Of a stretch of 45,102 nt of DNA, positions 1-7,861 are shown piece by piece; position 1 is the stretch's first letter, and every line of letters begins with the position of its first letter. A model generated the notes under the pieces. The model was not told the origin of the DNA and did no database searches. It was given only the letters and a program-made list of their open reading frames with translations. This stretch comes from Specibacter cremeus (GTDB lineage Bacteria; Actinomycetota; Actinomycetes; Actinomycetales; Micrococcaceae), in assembly GCF_003946885.1 (NCBI RefSeq), contig NZ_RWKQ01000021.1, positions 31,610-76,711 on the forward strand. Reading direction: 5' to 3'. A program made the translations under genes and the position numbers.

Positions 1-133
1 GGCGGTGCTCGGCCACCGGATCAAAGCGTTCAACCTGCGGCAGGGCAAGGGCGGCCAGGGCCGCCGCCACACCCGCCGGTGCGCCGTCGTCCGCTCCTCG
101 GCCCCGTCCCCCGGAGCCACCCGGAATACCCAT
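1..133 (-). CDS. Truncated hypothetical protein, N-terminal 44 codons
   Basis: On the minus strand an ATG at 133 opens 44 codons without a stop and runs off the start of the window. The peptide begins MGIPGGSGGRGRGADDG and continues as an Ala/Leu-rich stretch ending in a VERFDPVAEHR-like sequence. The codons are mostly G/C-ending, as expected for a gene here. A TAGCGT hexamer (140-145, minus strand) lies exactly 6 nt upstream of the ATG, the same leaderless arrangement seen at several other genes in this window. It is divergent from the YbaK-family gene. I do not recognise the family; the glycine-rich N-terminus looks disordered. The call rests on promoter geometry and codon use, not homology. 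Confidence 0.5.
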   Translation of the reverse strand, partial: MGIPGGSGGRGRGADDGAPAGVAAALAALALPQVERFDPVAEHR

Positions 134-139
134 ACCCCC

Positions 140-145
140 ACGCTA
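140..145 (-). promoter_or_regulatory. -10 box for leaderless truncated gene
   Basis: Minus-strand TAGCGT fits the TAnnnT actinobacterial -10 consensus. The 6-nt gap to the ATG at 133 puts the transcription start at the start codon. No convincing -35 is visible. Confidence 0.5.
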
Positions 146-178
146 GAACACCCCACCGACAAACCCGGCGCCGGCCGC

Positions 179-250
179 GGTCTCGACAAGCTCGACCACC
201 GGACGAGCGCCGACCACCGGGTCTCGACAGGCTCGACCACCGGGTCTCGC
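179..250. repeat. Dispersed TCTCGAC...CTCGACCACCGG repeat, locus 1
   Basis: Two nearly identical 24-bp copies (179-202 and 220-243) start GGTCTCGACA and end GCTCGACCACCGG. A partial copy lies between them (about 210-220) and a truncated one follows (243-250). The block sits between two divergent genes and directly upstream of the -10 of the YbaK-family gene. Related copies occur near 15911, 21455 and 36938. Confidence 0.75.
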
Positions 251-251
251 A

Positions 252-257
252 TAGTCT
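252..257 (+). promoter_or_regulatory. -10 box (TAGTCT) for leaderless ybaK-family gene
   Basis: TAGTCT lies 6 nt upstream of the ATG at 264, so the predicted transcription start is the start codon. There is no Shine-Dalgarno sequence before this ATG. Confidence 0.6.
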
Positions 258-263
258 GGACCC

Positions 264-779
264 ATGACATCGCAGGAAGCACCCCAACTGCACCCGGCCG
301 TCGCCGATGCGCTCACGCGCCACGGCCTTGAACACCGCGTCGTGGCCTGCCCCGCGGACCTGGCCGACACCGCCGAGTTCTGCGAGCACTTCGGCATCGC
401 CCTCGAGCAGGCCGCCAACACCATTCTCGTCACATCGAAGAAGGCCGATCCGCCCAGCTACGCCCTCTGCGTCGTCCTGGGAACCACCCGGCTGGACGTC
501 AACAGCGCCGTGCGCAGGCGGATGGGCGTCAAGCGCGCCTCGTTCGCGGACGCGGACACGACCACGGAACTCACCGGCATGCTGATCGGCGGCGTCACGG
601 CCGTCGGCATCGACAGCCTGCCCATCTACGTCGACGCCGCGGTGCTCGCCCAAGAGGAGGTCGTCATGGGCGGCGGTAACCGGACAAGCAAGATCTTCCT
701 GGACCCGGGGGAGCTGGTGAAGCTCCCCCGCGTCGAGATCGTCGAGGACCTCGCCCTGCCCCGCGCCCACGCGCACTGA
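264..779 (+). CDS. YbaK/EbsC-family aminoacyl-tRNA deacylase
   Basis: This 171-residue protein matches the YbaK/EbsC/ProX fold, a single-domain family that hydrolyses mischarged aminoacyl-tRNAs (for example Cys-tRNAPro) in the cytoplasm. Family hallmarks visible are a conserved hydrophobic core around residues 60-80 and the glycine-rich GGGNRTSKI segment near residues 136-144, which corresponds to the GS/GGR...K substrate loop. The length is typical. The ATG is chosen because it coincides with the predicted transcription start (TAGTCT 6 nt upstream) and no ribosome binding site precedes it. The substrate amino acid cannot be told from sequence. It appears monocistronic and is convergent with the VOC gene. 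Confidence 0.85.
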   Translation: MTSQEAPQLHPAVADALTRHGLEHRVVACPADLADTAEFCEHFGIALEQAANTILVTSKKADPPSYALCVVLGTTRLDVNSAVRRRMGVKRASFADADTTTELTGMLIGGVTAVGIDSLPIYVDAAVLAQEEVVMGGGNRTSKIFLDPGELVKLPRVEIVEDLALPRAHAH

Positions 780-788
780 CAGCGGTTC

Positions 789-1283
789 TCAGGCACCGCC
801 GTCGTACGCGGCCTGCAGCGCGGCGATGTCCAGTTTGTGCATCGCGAGCATGGCGGCCATGGCCCGTTCGCGGCCGGCCGGGTCGGAGCCACCCAGCACG
901 GACATCAGCATGTTCGGGATCAGCTGCCAGGACACGCCGAACTTGTCCTTGAGCCAGCCGCAGGGGCCGTCCTCGCCGCCGCCGGCCGTGAGCGCCGACC
1001 AGGCATCGTCGAGCTCCTGCTGCGTGTCGAAGAACAGCTCGAACGAGACGGCCTCGTTGAATGTGTACTCCGGCCCGCCGTTGAGCGCCCGGAAACCGCG
1101 CCCACCGAGTTCGAACGACACCGTCATGACGGATCCCGCGTCCCCGGGGCCGGCGTCGCCGTAGCGGGCGACGTCGAGGATCCGGCCGTCGTCGAACAGG
1201 CCGGCATAGAAATTGGCCGCCTCTTCGGCGCGCCCGTCGAACCACAGGCACGTTCCGATCGCCCGGGAGCCGATTGCAGTCAT
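789..1283 (-). CDS. VOC-superfamily PhnB-like protein
   Basis: The 164-residue product belongs to the vicinal-oxygen-chelate superfamily, PhnB / '3-demethylubiquinone-9 3-methyltransferase-like' group. These are small beta-alpha-beta-beta-beta proteins, and many have no assigned reaction. Diagnostic segments are CLWFDGRAEEAANFY near the N-terminus, GGPEYTFNEAVSFELF in the middle and GGGEDGPCGWLKDKFGVSWQLIP in pieces towards the C-terminus; the latter is the usual quality-control motif of this group. A start at 1283 is preferred over an upstream one at 1349 because an AAGGGGTGG ribosome binding site precedes it and homology starts there. The biochemical role is unknown. Confidence 0.8.
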   Translation of the reverse strand: MTAIGSRAIGTCLWFDGRAEEAANFYAGLFDDGRILDVARYGDAGPGDAGSVMTVSFELGGRGFRALNGGPEYTFNEAVSFELFFDTQQELDDAWSALTAGGGEDGPCGWLKDKFGVSWQLIPNMLMSVLGGSDPAGRERAMAAMLAMHKLDIAALQAAYDGGA

Positions 1284-1362
1284 GGTCCCACCCCTTGCAA
1301 GAAAGTCTTCGGTGCGCCACAGCCTAGGGCCATCGCGGCCATGGCTCAATGCCTACCCGACA

Positions 1363-1390
1363 GTAATGATGGAACGGTAATGAAGGAACG
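1363..1390. repeat. 2 x 14-bp tandem duplication upstream of DUF3054 gene
   Basis: GTAATGATGGAACG (1363-1376) is followed directly by GTAATGAAGGAACG (1377-1390), with one mismatch. It lies 40 bp upstream of the DUF3054 promoter. Confidence 0.8.
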
Positions 1391-1429
1391 GTAACCCCGT
1401 GCCGGTCCAGGCCACGGCGCGACGACGCC

Positions 1430-1435
1430 TAAACT
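1430..1435 (+). promoter_or_regulatory. -10 box (TAAACT) for leaderless DUF3054 gene
   Basis: TAAACT lies 6 nt before the GTG start at 1442, predicting a leaderless transcript. Confidence 0.55.
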
Positions 1436-1441
1436 TGTACC

Positions 1442-1867
1442 GTGCCTGACCTAACCATGAAGCAAGCCCCCAAGACCCTGCCGTCCAAGAGATTGCCGTC
1501 CAAGAAGACGCTGCCCTACGCCATCATCGCCGACGTCGTGCTCGTGCTGGTGTTCGCGCTCTCCGGCCGCAGCTCGCACCACGAGTCCCTGGATGTGGGC
1601 GGCATCCTCACCACGGCCTGGCCGTTCGTGGCGGCGTTGCTGGCCGGCTGGGTCGCCAGCCGCAACTGGCGCAGCCCCGTGCGCGTCTGGCCCAACGGGG
1701 TGTGCATCTGGGTCATCACGGTCATGGGCGGCATGATCCTGCGCGTCGTGTCCGGCGGCACCGCGGCCACCGCCTTTGTTATCGTGGCGACTGTGGTGCT
1801 GGGCGTGTTCCTGCTCGGCCACCGCGCCCTTGCCGCCCTCGTGCTGCGGCGCGCCGCCCGCAGCTAG
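1442..1867 (+). CDS. DUF3054 family integral membrane protein
   Basis: The 141-residue protein has a short basic N-terminus carrying a duplicated LPSK segment. Four hydrophobic helices follow at about residues 25-41, 54-72, 83-103 and 107-127, with a basic C-terminal tail. This pattern and the W-PF--ALLAGW and GG--LR sequences fit the DUF3054 family, which is found in actinobacteria and haloarchaea and has no known function. The GTG start coincides with a predicted transcription start. The next gene begins 30 nt downstream, so the two may be co-transcribed. Location is predicted to be the cytoplasmic membrane. Confidence 0.75.
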   Translation: MPDLTMKQAPKTLPSKRLPSKKTLPYAIIADVVLVLVFALSGRSSHHESLDVGGILTTAWPFVAALLAGWVASRNWRSPVRVWPNGVCIWVITVMGGMILRVVSGGTAATAFVIVATVVLGVFLLGHRALAALVLRRAARS

Positions 1868-1897
1868 CAGCCAGACCCGAAGAGACAGGATCCCACA

Positions 1898-2176
1898 GTG
1901 ATCACCGCATTCGTCCTCATCAAGACCGACGCCTCCCGCATCCCCGAGACGGCCCAGGAAATCTCCGAACTGGAGGGCATCAGCGAGGTGTATTCGGTCA
2001 CCGGCGAGTGGGACCTCATCGCCATAGCCCGCGTGCGCCAGCACGAGGACCTGGCCGACGTCATCGCCGACAAGCTCTCGAAGGTCCGCTCGGTCGTCTC
2101 GACCACGACGCAGATCTCGTTCCGGGCGTACTCCCAGCACGACCTGGATGCCGCGTTCTCGCTCGGTTTCGAATGA
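1898..2176 (+). CDS. Stand-alone Lrp/AsnC ligand-binding (RAM) domain protein
   Basis: This 92-residue protein consists only of the RAM/AsnC_trans_reg effector-binding domain; the DNA-binding helix-turn-helix of full Lrp/AsnC regulators is absent. The beta-alpha-beta-beta-alpha-beta pattern is clear: ITAFVLIKT, EISELEGISEVYSVTG, DLIAIARV and TTTQISFRAY. Stand-alone RAM proteins oligomerise and bind amino acids in several prokaryotes, but their partner is usually unknown. The start is GTG at 1898, preceded by an AGAGACAGGA ribosome binding site. It is convergent with trpD, so an amino-acid-sensing role linked to tryptophan synthesis is conceivable, but that is inference from position only. Confidence 0.85.
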   Translation: MITAFVLIKTDASRIPETAQEISELEGISEVYSVTGEWDLIAIARVRQHEDLADVIADKLSKVRSVVSTTTQISFRAYSQHDLDAAFSLGFE

Positions 2177-2189
2177 GTGGCACCTCCGG

Positions 2190-2221
2190 CCGTTAGACGA
2201 CGGTGCCGTTAGACGACGGTG
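2190..2221. repeat. 2 x 16-bp perfect tandem duplication over the trpD stop
   Basis: CCGTTAGACGACGGTG occurs twice head to tail (2190-2205 and 2206-2221). The second copy holds the last codons and TAA of trpD; the first is a duplicate of them beyond the stop. Confidence 0.9.
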
Positions 2222-3270
2222 GAGTGCTCCACCCACCGCTGCAGCACGGCGGCGGCCGCGCCGTCGTCAATGGCGGCCTCCGCCTGCGCCGCGGCAAACT
2301 TCATCCGGTCCACCAGCGGCCCGTTCGCCGTCCGGTCGTAGGCCACCAGCCCGGCCGCGGCATTGAGCACGACGGCGTCGCGCACCGGGGTGCGCTCCCC
2401 ACCGAGGATGCGGCGCGCCACCTCGGCGTTGTGGACCGCGTCCCCCCCGCGCAGATCGGCGATGGTGGCGCGCGGGATCCCGATCGCCAGGGGGTCGAAC
2501 TCCCCCACCGTCACAGCATGGTCCCGGACCTCCCAGATCGTGGAGGGGCCCGTCGTCGTCAGTTCATCGAGCCCGTCGCTGCCGCGGAAGACCAACGCGC
2601 GCACCTCGCGATCGGCCAGCACGCCGGCCATCAGGGGGGCCATGCGCGCATCCGCGACGCCGATGGCGGACGCGGCGACACGCGCGGGGTTGGTCAGCGG
2701 CCCCAGCAGGTTGAAGACCGTGGGCACGCCCAACTCGGCCCGGGTGACGCCGGCATGCCGCATCGACGGGTGGAACACCTGGGCGAAGCAGAACGTGATG
2801 CCCACCTCGGATGCGGCGTCGGCCACACGGTCGATCGGCATGTCCAGCCGCACGCCCAGGGCCTCCAACACGTCGGCGGAGCCGGCCGACGACGACGCCG
2901 CGCGGTTCCCGTGCTTGACCACCGTGGCGCCGGCGCCGGCACAGACCAGCGCGGCCATGGTGGAGATGTTGACCGTGTTCAACCGGTCGCCGCCGGTGCC
3001 GACGATGTCCAGCGCCTCGGCGTCGACGACCAGCGGCCTGCCGTTGTCGAGCATGGCCTGGACCAGGCCGCCCAGCTCCGCGACCGTCTCCCCCTTGGCC
3101 CGCAGGGCCACGAGGAAGCCGGCGATCTGCGACGGGGACGCGTCGCCGGCCATGATGGTATTCATCGCCCACCCGGTGTCCGCCGCCGTGAGGTCCGTGC
3201 CGGCGATCAGTGCGGCAATCAGGTTGGGCCAGGTCGGCGTGTTCACGGGGACGGAAACTGTAGGAGTCAC
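2209..3270 (-). CDS. trpD: Anthranilate phosphoribosyltransferase
   Basis: TrpD transfers phosphoribose from PRPP to anthranilate, the second step of tryptophan synthesis in the cytoplasm. The protein is about 353 residues, normal for the family. Motifs visible are the [13 protein letters not shown]-binding loop, the [21 protein letters not shown] segment that contributes to the anthranilate site, and [11 protein letters not shown] in the C-terminal half. GTG at 3270 is chosen because minus-strand TACCAT (3278-3283) lies 7 nt upstream, predicting a leaderless transcript; GTG at 3246 is the alternative. It stands alone here, away from other trp genes, and is divergent from ctaE. Confidence 0.93.
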   Translation of the reverse strand: MTPTVSVPVNTPTWPNLIAALIAGTDLTAADTGWAMNTIMAGDASPSQIAGFLVALRAKGETVAELGGLVQAMLDNGRPLVVDAEALDIVGTGGDRLNTVNISTMAALVCAGAGATVVKHGNRAASSSAGSADVLEALGVRLDMPIDRVADAASEVGITFCFAQVFHPSMRHAGVTRAELGVPTVFNLLGPLTNPARVAASAIGVADARMAPLMAGVLADREVRALVFRGSDGLDELTTTGPSTIWEVRDHAVTVGEFDPLAIGIPRATIADLRGGDAVHNAEVARRILGGERTPVRDAVVLNAAAGLVAYDRTANGPLVDRMKFAAAQAEAAIDDGAAAAVLQRWVEHSTVV

Positions 3271-3277
3271 AGTGTCG

Positions 3278-3283
3278 ATGGTA
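3278..3283 (-). promoter_or_regulatory. -10 box (TACCAT) for leaderless trpD
   Basis: Minus-strand TACCAT is 7 nt from the GTG at 3270. No ribosome binding site precedes that GTG, which supports a leaderless start. Confidence 0.5.
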
Positions 3284-3421
3284 CCGATGCCCGGACCCGC
3301 CGACGCAATGTGACCGCACCGGCATCTGCCGGAGCGCGGCACAGGTTGCTGGGTTAACGCTGGATGCCTGCCCCGTTTTTCGCGACTTTGTAGAAAAAGA
3401 TCACCGAAACGGCCGTTTGCA

Positions 3422-3451
3422 TTGGGCAGCGGGAACTTTTGCAGACATAAT
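3422..3451 (+). promoter_or_regulatory. Promoter of ctaE-qcrCAB
   Basis: TTGGGC (3422-3427) and CATAAT (3446-3451) are separated by 18 bp. The -10 ends 6 nt before the GTG of ctaE at 3458, so the message is probably leaderless. The flanking 3371-3460 stretch is noticeably AT-rich for this genome. Confidence 0.55.
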
Positions 3452-3457
3452 GTCTAT

Positions 3458-4096
3458 GTGACAACTGCGACCCATGCCCCCAGTACCCCGGCGCATCCGA
3501 CGCTGAATCGCCCCAACCTGGTTTCCGTTGGAACCGTGGTGTGGCTCTCCAGCGAGCTGATGTTCTTCGCCGGCCTTTTTGCCATGTACTTCACCCTCCG
3601 CTCCACCTCGAGCGGCTTGTGGGCTGAAGAAACGGCCAAGCTGAACTTCCCGTTCGCGCTGGTCAACACGCTCGTCCTGGTCTCCAGCTCCTTCAGCTGC
3701 CAGATGGGCGTGTTCGCCGCCGAACGCCTCCAGCCGCGCCGCACAGGAAGCCGGTTCGCATTCACCCGTTGGGGAATGACCGAATGGTTCCTGCTCACCT
3801 TCGTCCTCGGAGCCATCTTCGTTGCCGGCCAAAGCACCGAATACGCGATGCTCACCTCCGAGCACGTCACCATCAACGCCAACGCCTACGGATCCGCGTT
3901 CTACATCACCACCGGCTTCCACGGCCTGCACGTGATGGGCGGCCTCATCGCGTTCCTGCTCATCATCGGGCGCGCCTTCGCGGCCAAGAAGTTCGGACAC
4001 TTCGAGGCGACCAGCGCCATCGTCACCTCGTACTACTGGCACTTCGTCGACGTCGTGTGGATCGGCCTGTTCCTGGTCATCTACGTCCTGAAGTAG
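3458..4096 (+). CDS. ctaE: Cytochrome c oxidase subunit III
   Basis: CtaE is the structural subunit III of the aa3-type terminal oxidase in the cytoplasmic membrane. The 212-residue protein has about five transmembrane helices, as in actinobacterial CtaE. Recognisable family segments are [18 protein letters not shown] (first helix), [14 protein letters not shown] with its conserved histidines, and the C-terminal [14 protein letters not shown]. The start is set at GTG 3458 (VTTATHAP...), which matches the usual N-terminus and the predicted transcription start; an upstream in-frame ATG at 3422 falls in the promoter. It leads the ctaE-qcrCAB cluster, with 90 bp before qcrC. Subunits I, II and IV are encoded at 9092-12081. 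Confidence 0.95.
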   Translation: MTTATHAPSTPAHPTLNRPNLVSVGTVVWLSSELMFFAGLFAMYFTLRSTSSGLWAEETAKLNFPFALVNTLVLVSSSFSCQMGVFAAERLQPRRTGSRFAFTRWGMTEWFLLTFVLGAIFVAGQSTEYAMLTSEHVTINANAYGSAFYITTGFHGLHVMGGLIAFLLIIGRAFAAKKFGHFEATSAIVTSYYWHFVDVVWIGLFLVIYVLK

Positions 4097-4186
4097 GCTG
4101 GCAGACGACTTTCTTCTACACGAGGCAGAATTTACATTGGCGGTGGCAGGACCTAACCGCCGCACACAGATCAAAGGAACCACCAC

Positions 4187-4975
4187 GTGAAGGCACTATC
4201 GCGGAAGCGACGTCATCCACTCGCAGCTGTCGCGCTGCTGGTTATGGGGCTCATGCTGACGGGCGGACTGTACGCCGTTGTCACCACCGTCAATGAGGCC
4301 AAGGCCGATACCACCACCTACTCCTCCGAGCAGGTCAACCAGGGCGAGAAGCTGTTCGTCGCCAACTGCGCCACCTGCCACGGCCTGGGCGCCTCCGGCT
4401 CCGACAACGGCCCGTCGCTCGTGGGCGTCGGCGCCGCCGCCGTCGACTTCCAGGTCGGCACCGGCCGCATGCCCATGCAGATGCAGGGACCCCAGGCCGA
4501 GCAGAAGCCGGTCCAGTTCACCGACTCGCAGACCTCCCAGCTGGCCGCCTACGTCGCCTCGCTGGGCGCCGGCCCGGCCATCCCCGACGCGCGCTACCTC
4601 GACGGCAAGGGTGACGCCACGCTCGGCGGCGAGCTGTTCCGCGTGAACTGTGCCATGTGCCACAACGCCGCCGCCGCCGGTGGCGCCCTGACCCGCGGGA
4701 AGTTCGCCCCCGCCCTCGCAGGAGTCTCCAACCAGCACATCTACGAGGCCATGGTGACCGGCCCGCAGAACATGCCGGTCTTCAACGACGCGAACATCCC
4801 GCCGCAGAACAAGCGCGACATCATCACGTTCCTGAACACCATCGAGAGCCAGGGCTCCCCCGGCGGCGCGCAGCTCGGTTCGCTGGGCCCCGTCTCCGAG
4901 GGCCTGTTCATGTGGATCGCCGGCATCGGCATCATCATTGTGTTCACGATCTGGCTGACCTCACGGACCTCCTAG
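4187..4975 (+). CDS. qcrC: Dihaem cytochrome c subunit of bc1 complex
   Basis: QcrC (262 aa) carries electrons from the Rieske/cytochrome c1 position directly to oxidase CuA, replacing a soluble cytochrome c. Two CxxCH haem-binding motifs are present, C61-A-T-C-H65 and C155-A-M-C-H159, each in its own cytochrome c domain. An N-terminal hydrophobic segment (about residues 12-32) acts as signal/anchor, and a C-terminal transmembrane helix lies at about 240-258. This dihaem, doubly anchored layout is the actinobacterial type that forms a bc1-aa3 supercomplex. GTG at 4187 follows an AAAGGAA ribosome binding site. It is followed by qcrA after 92 bp. Confidence 0.95.
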   Translation: MKALSRKRRHPLAAVALLVMGLMLTGGLYAVVTTVNEAKADTTTYSSEQVNQGEKLFVANCATCHGLGASGSDNGPSLVGVGAAAVDFQVGTGRMPMQMQGPQAEQKPVQFTDSQTSQLAAYVASLGAGPAIPDARYLDGKGDATLGGELFRVNCAMCHNAAAAGGALTRGKFAPALAGVSNQHIYEAMVTGPQNMPVFNDANIPPQNKRDIITFLNTIESQGSPGGAQLGSLGPVSEGLFMWIAGIGIIIVFTIWLTSRTS

Positions 4976-5067
4976 TCCTCGAGCAATTTTCGGTTGCCGC
5001 GCGCAACCGCGAGAAACATACATAACCACCCCGGCCCCGGCCGGGACAAGAGAAGGATGAGGGGATT

Positions 5068-6096
5068 ATGGGCGACCATAGTGACGGCACGCCGACAACG
5101 TCGGACGCCGTAGCTAAGGCTGGTCACGGTGAGGTGGAGAAGTTCCAGGACCCGGGACTTCCGCCGCATCGACTGCGACTGGCCGACACGGACCCCAGGG
5201 CGGCCAAGCGGGCCGAACGCCAGGTGGCGATCCTGTTCGCCATTTCGATCGTGGGCACGCTGGTCTTCTTCTTTGCGTACTTCGGGATCCGGCTGGACAG
5301 CACCATCGGCACCCTGCGCTTGCAGAACCTGTTCCTGGGCTTGGGCACGGCGTTCGCCATGCTCGGCATCGGGGTCGCGATCGTCCACTGGGCGAAGACG
5401 CTCATGCCCGATCACGAGGTGTCGGAGGAACGCCACGTGGTCCGCACCGAGGACGACCGCCAGGTGGCCGTGAAGATCGTCGACGACATCATCGAGGAAA
5501 CCGGGATCAAGCGCCGCCCGCTGATCCGCAACACCCTCATCGGGGCGCTGGCGCTGACGCCGTTCCCGGCCATCGTGCTGTTCCGCGATCTGGGCCCGCT
5601 GCCCGGCAACAGCCTGCGCCACACCATGTGGGACAAGGGTGTGCGCCTGGTCCGTGACCCAACCGGCACGCCGATCAAGGCCACCGACGTCACCAACGGT
5701 TCCGCCTTCCACGTCATCCCCGACGGGTTGAACGAGCTGACCGAGGGCAAGCTGAACGAGAAGGCCAAGTCGGTCGTCCTGCTCATGCGCCTGAACCCGG
5801 ATGAGCTGCACCCGTCCCAGGGCCGCGAGGACTGGGCCTACAACGGCATCGTCGCGTACTCGAAGATCTGCACCCATGTCGGCTGCCCCGTCGCCCTGTA
5901 CGAACAGCAGACCCACCACCTGTTGTGCCCCTGCCACCAGTCGACCTTCGACCTGACGCAGGAGTGCAAGGTCATCTTCGGCCCGGCCAACCGGCCGCTG
6001 CCGCAGCTGCCCATCACCGTTGACAACGAGGGCTACCTGGTGGCGCAGAGCGACTTCCATGAACCCGTCGGACCGAGCTTCTGGGAGCGTGGCTAA
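5068..6096 (+). CDS. qcrA: Rieske iron-sulfur subunit of bc1 complex
   Basis: The 342-residue QcrA carries the 2Fe-2S cluster that accepts electrons from menaquinol. The cluster motifs are C268-T-H270-V-G-C273 and C287-P-C289-H290. C268, H270, C287 and H290 should be the ligands, and C273/C289 the stabilising disulfide. Unlike mitochondrial Rieske proteins, it has three predicted transmembrane helices (about 53-72, 88-108 and 160-178) before the extracytoplasmic cluster domain; this is the actinobacterial form. A GAAGGATGAGGGG ribosome binding region precedes the ATG. It ends 2 nt before the qcrB start, so the two are translationally coupled. Confidence 0.96.
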   Translation: MGDHSDGTPTTSDAVAKAGHGEVEKFQDPGLPPHRLRLADTDPRAAKRAERQVAILFAISIVGTLVFFFAYFGIRLDSTIGTLRLQNLFLGLGTAFAMLGIGVAIVHWAKTLMPDHEVSEERHVVRTEDDRQVAVKIVDDIIEETGIKRRPLIRNTLIGALALTPFPAIVLFRDLGPLPGNSLRHTMWDKGVRLVRDPTGTPIKATDVTNGSAFHVIPDGLNELTEGKLNEKAKSVVLLMRLNPDELHPSQGREDWAYNGIVAYSKICTHVGCPVALYEQQTHHLLCPCHQSTFDLTQECKVIFGPANRPLPQLPITVDNEGYLVAQSDFHEPVGPSFWERG

Positions 6097-6098
6097 TC

Positions 6099-7772
6099 AT
6101 GAGTTCCGCAACGCAGTCCAACTACAAGCCGGCAACCCGGACCGGGCGCATCACGGACTACGTCGACCAGCGCGTCGGCGGCTCCGGCATCGTGCGTGAA
6201 TTCGGGCGCAAGATCTTCCCCGACCACTGGTCGTTCATGTTCGGCGAGGTCGCGCTGTACTCGTTCATCATCCTGCTGATGAGCGGCACGTTCCTGACGT
6301 TCTTCTTCGACCCGTCCATGGCCGAGTCCGTCTACAGCGGACCCTACGTACCCCTCAAGGGCATGGACATGTCGGTGGCCATGAACTCCACGCTGCACAT
6401 CTCGTTTGAGATCCGCGGCGGCCTGTTCATGCGCCAGGTCCACCACTGGTCGGCCCTGCTGTTCACCGCCTCCGTGGCCGTGCACATGCTGCGCGTGTTC
6501 TTCACCGGCGCGTTCCGCAAGCCGCGTGAACTGAACTGGGTGGTCGGCGGCGTGCTGCTGATCCTGTCCCTGGCCGACGGCTTCACCGGCTATTCGCTCC
6601 CCGACGACCTGCTCTCCGGCAACGGCTTGCGCATCATCGACGGCGTGATCAAGTCGATCCCGATCATCGGCACGTACATCTCGTTCTTCCTGTTCGGTGG
6701 CGAGTTCCCCGGCACGGCCATCATCGGGCGCCTGTACGTGTTGCACATCCTGTTGATCCCGGCACTGATCCTGCTCATGGTCGCCATCCACCTGTTCATG
6801 GTGGTGGTGCACAAGCACACCCAGTTCCCCGGCCCGGGCCGCAACGATCGCAACATCGTCGGCTACCCGCTCGGCCCGGTGTACGCGGCGAAGGCCGGCG
6901 GCTTCTTCTTTATCGTGTTCGGCGTGATCGCGTTCTTCGCGGCCGCGTTCACCATCAACCCGATCTGGAACTACGGCCCGTACGACCCCTCGCCAATTTC
7001 CGCCGGTACGCAGCCCGACTGGTACATCGGCTGGGTCGACGGCGCCTTGCGCCTGATGCCGGGCTGGCTGTTCGGCGTCCCCCTGGAGTGGAACATCCCG
7101 CTGCCGTGGGGCGTGAACACGCTGTCGTTGAACGTGCTGGTCCCGGCGCTGATCCCTGCCGGCATCGTCTTCACGCTGCTGTTCACCTACCCCTGGATCG
7201 AGCGCTGGATCACCCGCGACGACCGCGAGCACCACGTGCTCGACCGACCGCGCAACGCCCCCACCAGGACGGCCATCGGCGCCGCCGGCGTCATCTTCTA
7301 CTGCGTGCTGTGGGCCGCGGCCAGCTCCGACCTCATCGCGACGCACTTCAAGGTGTCCCTGAACGATGTGATCTACTGGCTCCGCGCCCTGTTCTTCCTC
7401 GGCCCGATCCTCGGCTTCATCGTGACCCGCCGCATCGCCTTGGCGCTGCAGCGCAAGGACCGCGAGATCGCGCTGCACGGCCGGGAGACGGGCCGCATCG
7501 TGCGCCTGCCGCACGGCGAGTTCCAGGAGATCCACGCCCAGCTGGACGAATACAAGCGCTACCGCCTGGTCAGCTTCGAATCGCCGAAGCCGGAGCAGGG
7601 CATTCCGAATGAGAACGGGATCGTCACGAAGCGCGAGAAGCGCCGCTCGAAACTGAGCCACTTCTTCTTCGAGGACCGGGTGGCACCCGTGACGCCGGCG
7701 GAGCTTGCCGCCGGGCACGGGCACCACGAGGAAATCACCGCCGGTGACGGCACGAAGCAGGTCTCGCACTAG
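6099..7772 (+). CDS. qcrB: Cytochrome b subunit of bc1 complex
   Basis: QcrB (557 aa) is the menaquinol-oxidising, dihaem b subunit in the membrane. The N-terminal cytochrome b domain has paired haem histidines in RQVHHWSALLF/AVHMLR and in the helix around LYVLHILLIPALI/AIHLFMVVVH. The Qo-site PEWY motif is present as PDWYIGW, the form usual in actinobacteria. Extra helices and a charged cytoplasmic C-terminal tail of about 110 residues follow, again typical of high-GC Gram-positives. ATG at 6099 lies just after the qcrA stop. A strong hairpin terminator follows at 7784-7822. Confidence 0.96.
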   Translation: MSSATQSNYKPATRTGRITDYVDQRVGGSGIVREFGRKIFPDHWSFMFGEVALYSFIILLMSGTFLTFFFDPSMAESVYSGPYVPLKGMDMSVAMNSTLHISFEIRGGLFMRQVHHWSALLFTASVAVHMLRVFFTGAFRKPRELNWVVGGVLLILSLADGFTGYSLPDDLLSGNGLRIIDGVIKSIPIIGTYISFFLFGGEFPGTAIIGRLYVLHILLIPALILLMVAIHLFMVVVHKHTQFPGPGRNDRNIVGYPLGPVYAAKAGGFFFIVFGVIAFFAAAFTINPIWNYGPYDPSPISAGTQPDWYIGWVDGALRLMPGWLFGVPLEWNIPLPWGVNTLSLNVLVPALIPAGIVFTLLFTYPWIERWITRDDREHHVLDRPRNAPTRTAIGAAGVIFYCVLWAAASSDLIATHFKVSLNDVIYWLRALFFLGPILGFIVTRRIALALQRKDREIALHGRETGRIVRLPHGEFQEIHAQLDEYKRYRLVSFESPKPEQGIPNENGIVTKREKRRSKLSHFFFEDRVAPVTPAELAAGHGHHEEITAGDGTKQVSH

Positions 7773-7783
7773 CGAAGCGGACA

Positions 7784-7822
7784 CGGTGAGGGCGGTTCCC
7801 CTGGGGGGAACCGCCCTCACCG
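7784..7822. terminator. Strong terminator between qcrB and gntR
   Basis: An 18-bp perfect stem (7784-7801 with 7805-7822) and a 3-nt loop are followed by TCGTTT. It lies 12 bp after qcrB and 40 bp beyond the convergent gntR stop, so it can serve both transcripts. Confidence 0.85.
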
Positions 7823-7861
7823 TCGTTTAAAGGCCCCGCCGGCAGCCCGCGGCGACGCAGC

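Noticed and set aside
5-331. Plus-strand frame across the left edge
   Set aside because: Translation is repeat-derived and basic, and contains the dispersed-repeat shadow VSTGSTTG. The promoter geometry favours the minus-strand partial gene.
30-776. Long minus-strand frame antisense to the YbaK-family gene
   Set aside because: It is a shadow frame with Arg/Gly/Asp-rich low-complexity translation and no homology. The plus-strand frame has family motifs.
3422-3457. ATG at 3422 as the ctaE start
   Set aside because: It lies in the promoter and adds 12 non-conserved residues. GTG 3458 matches the usual N-terminus.
6093-7820. 575-codon minus-strand frame antisense to qcrB
   Set aside because: A typical high-GC shadow frame, rich in His/Gln/Arg/Asp. 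qcrB on the plus strand has all family motifs.
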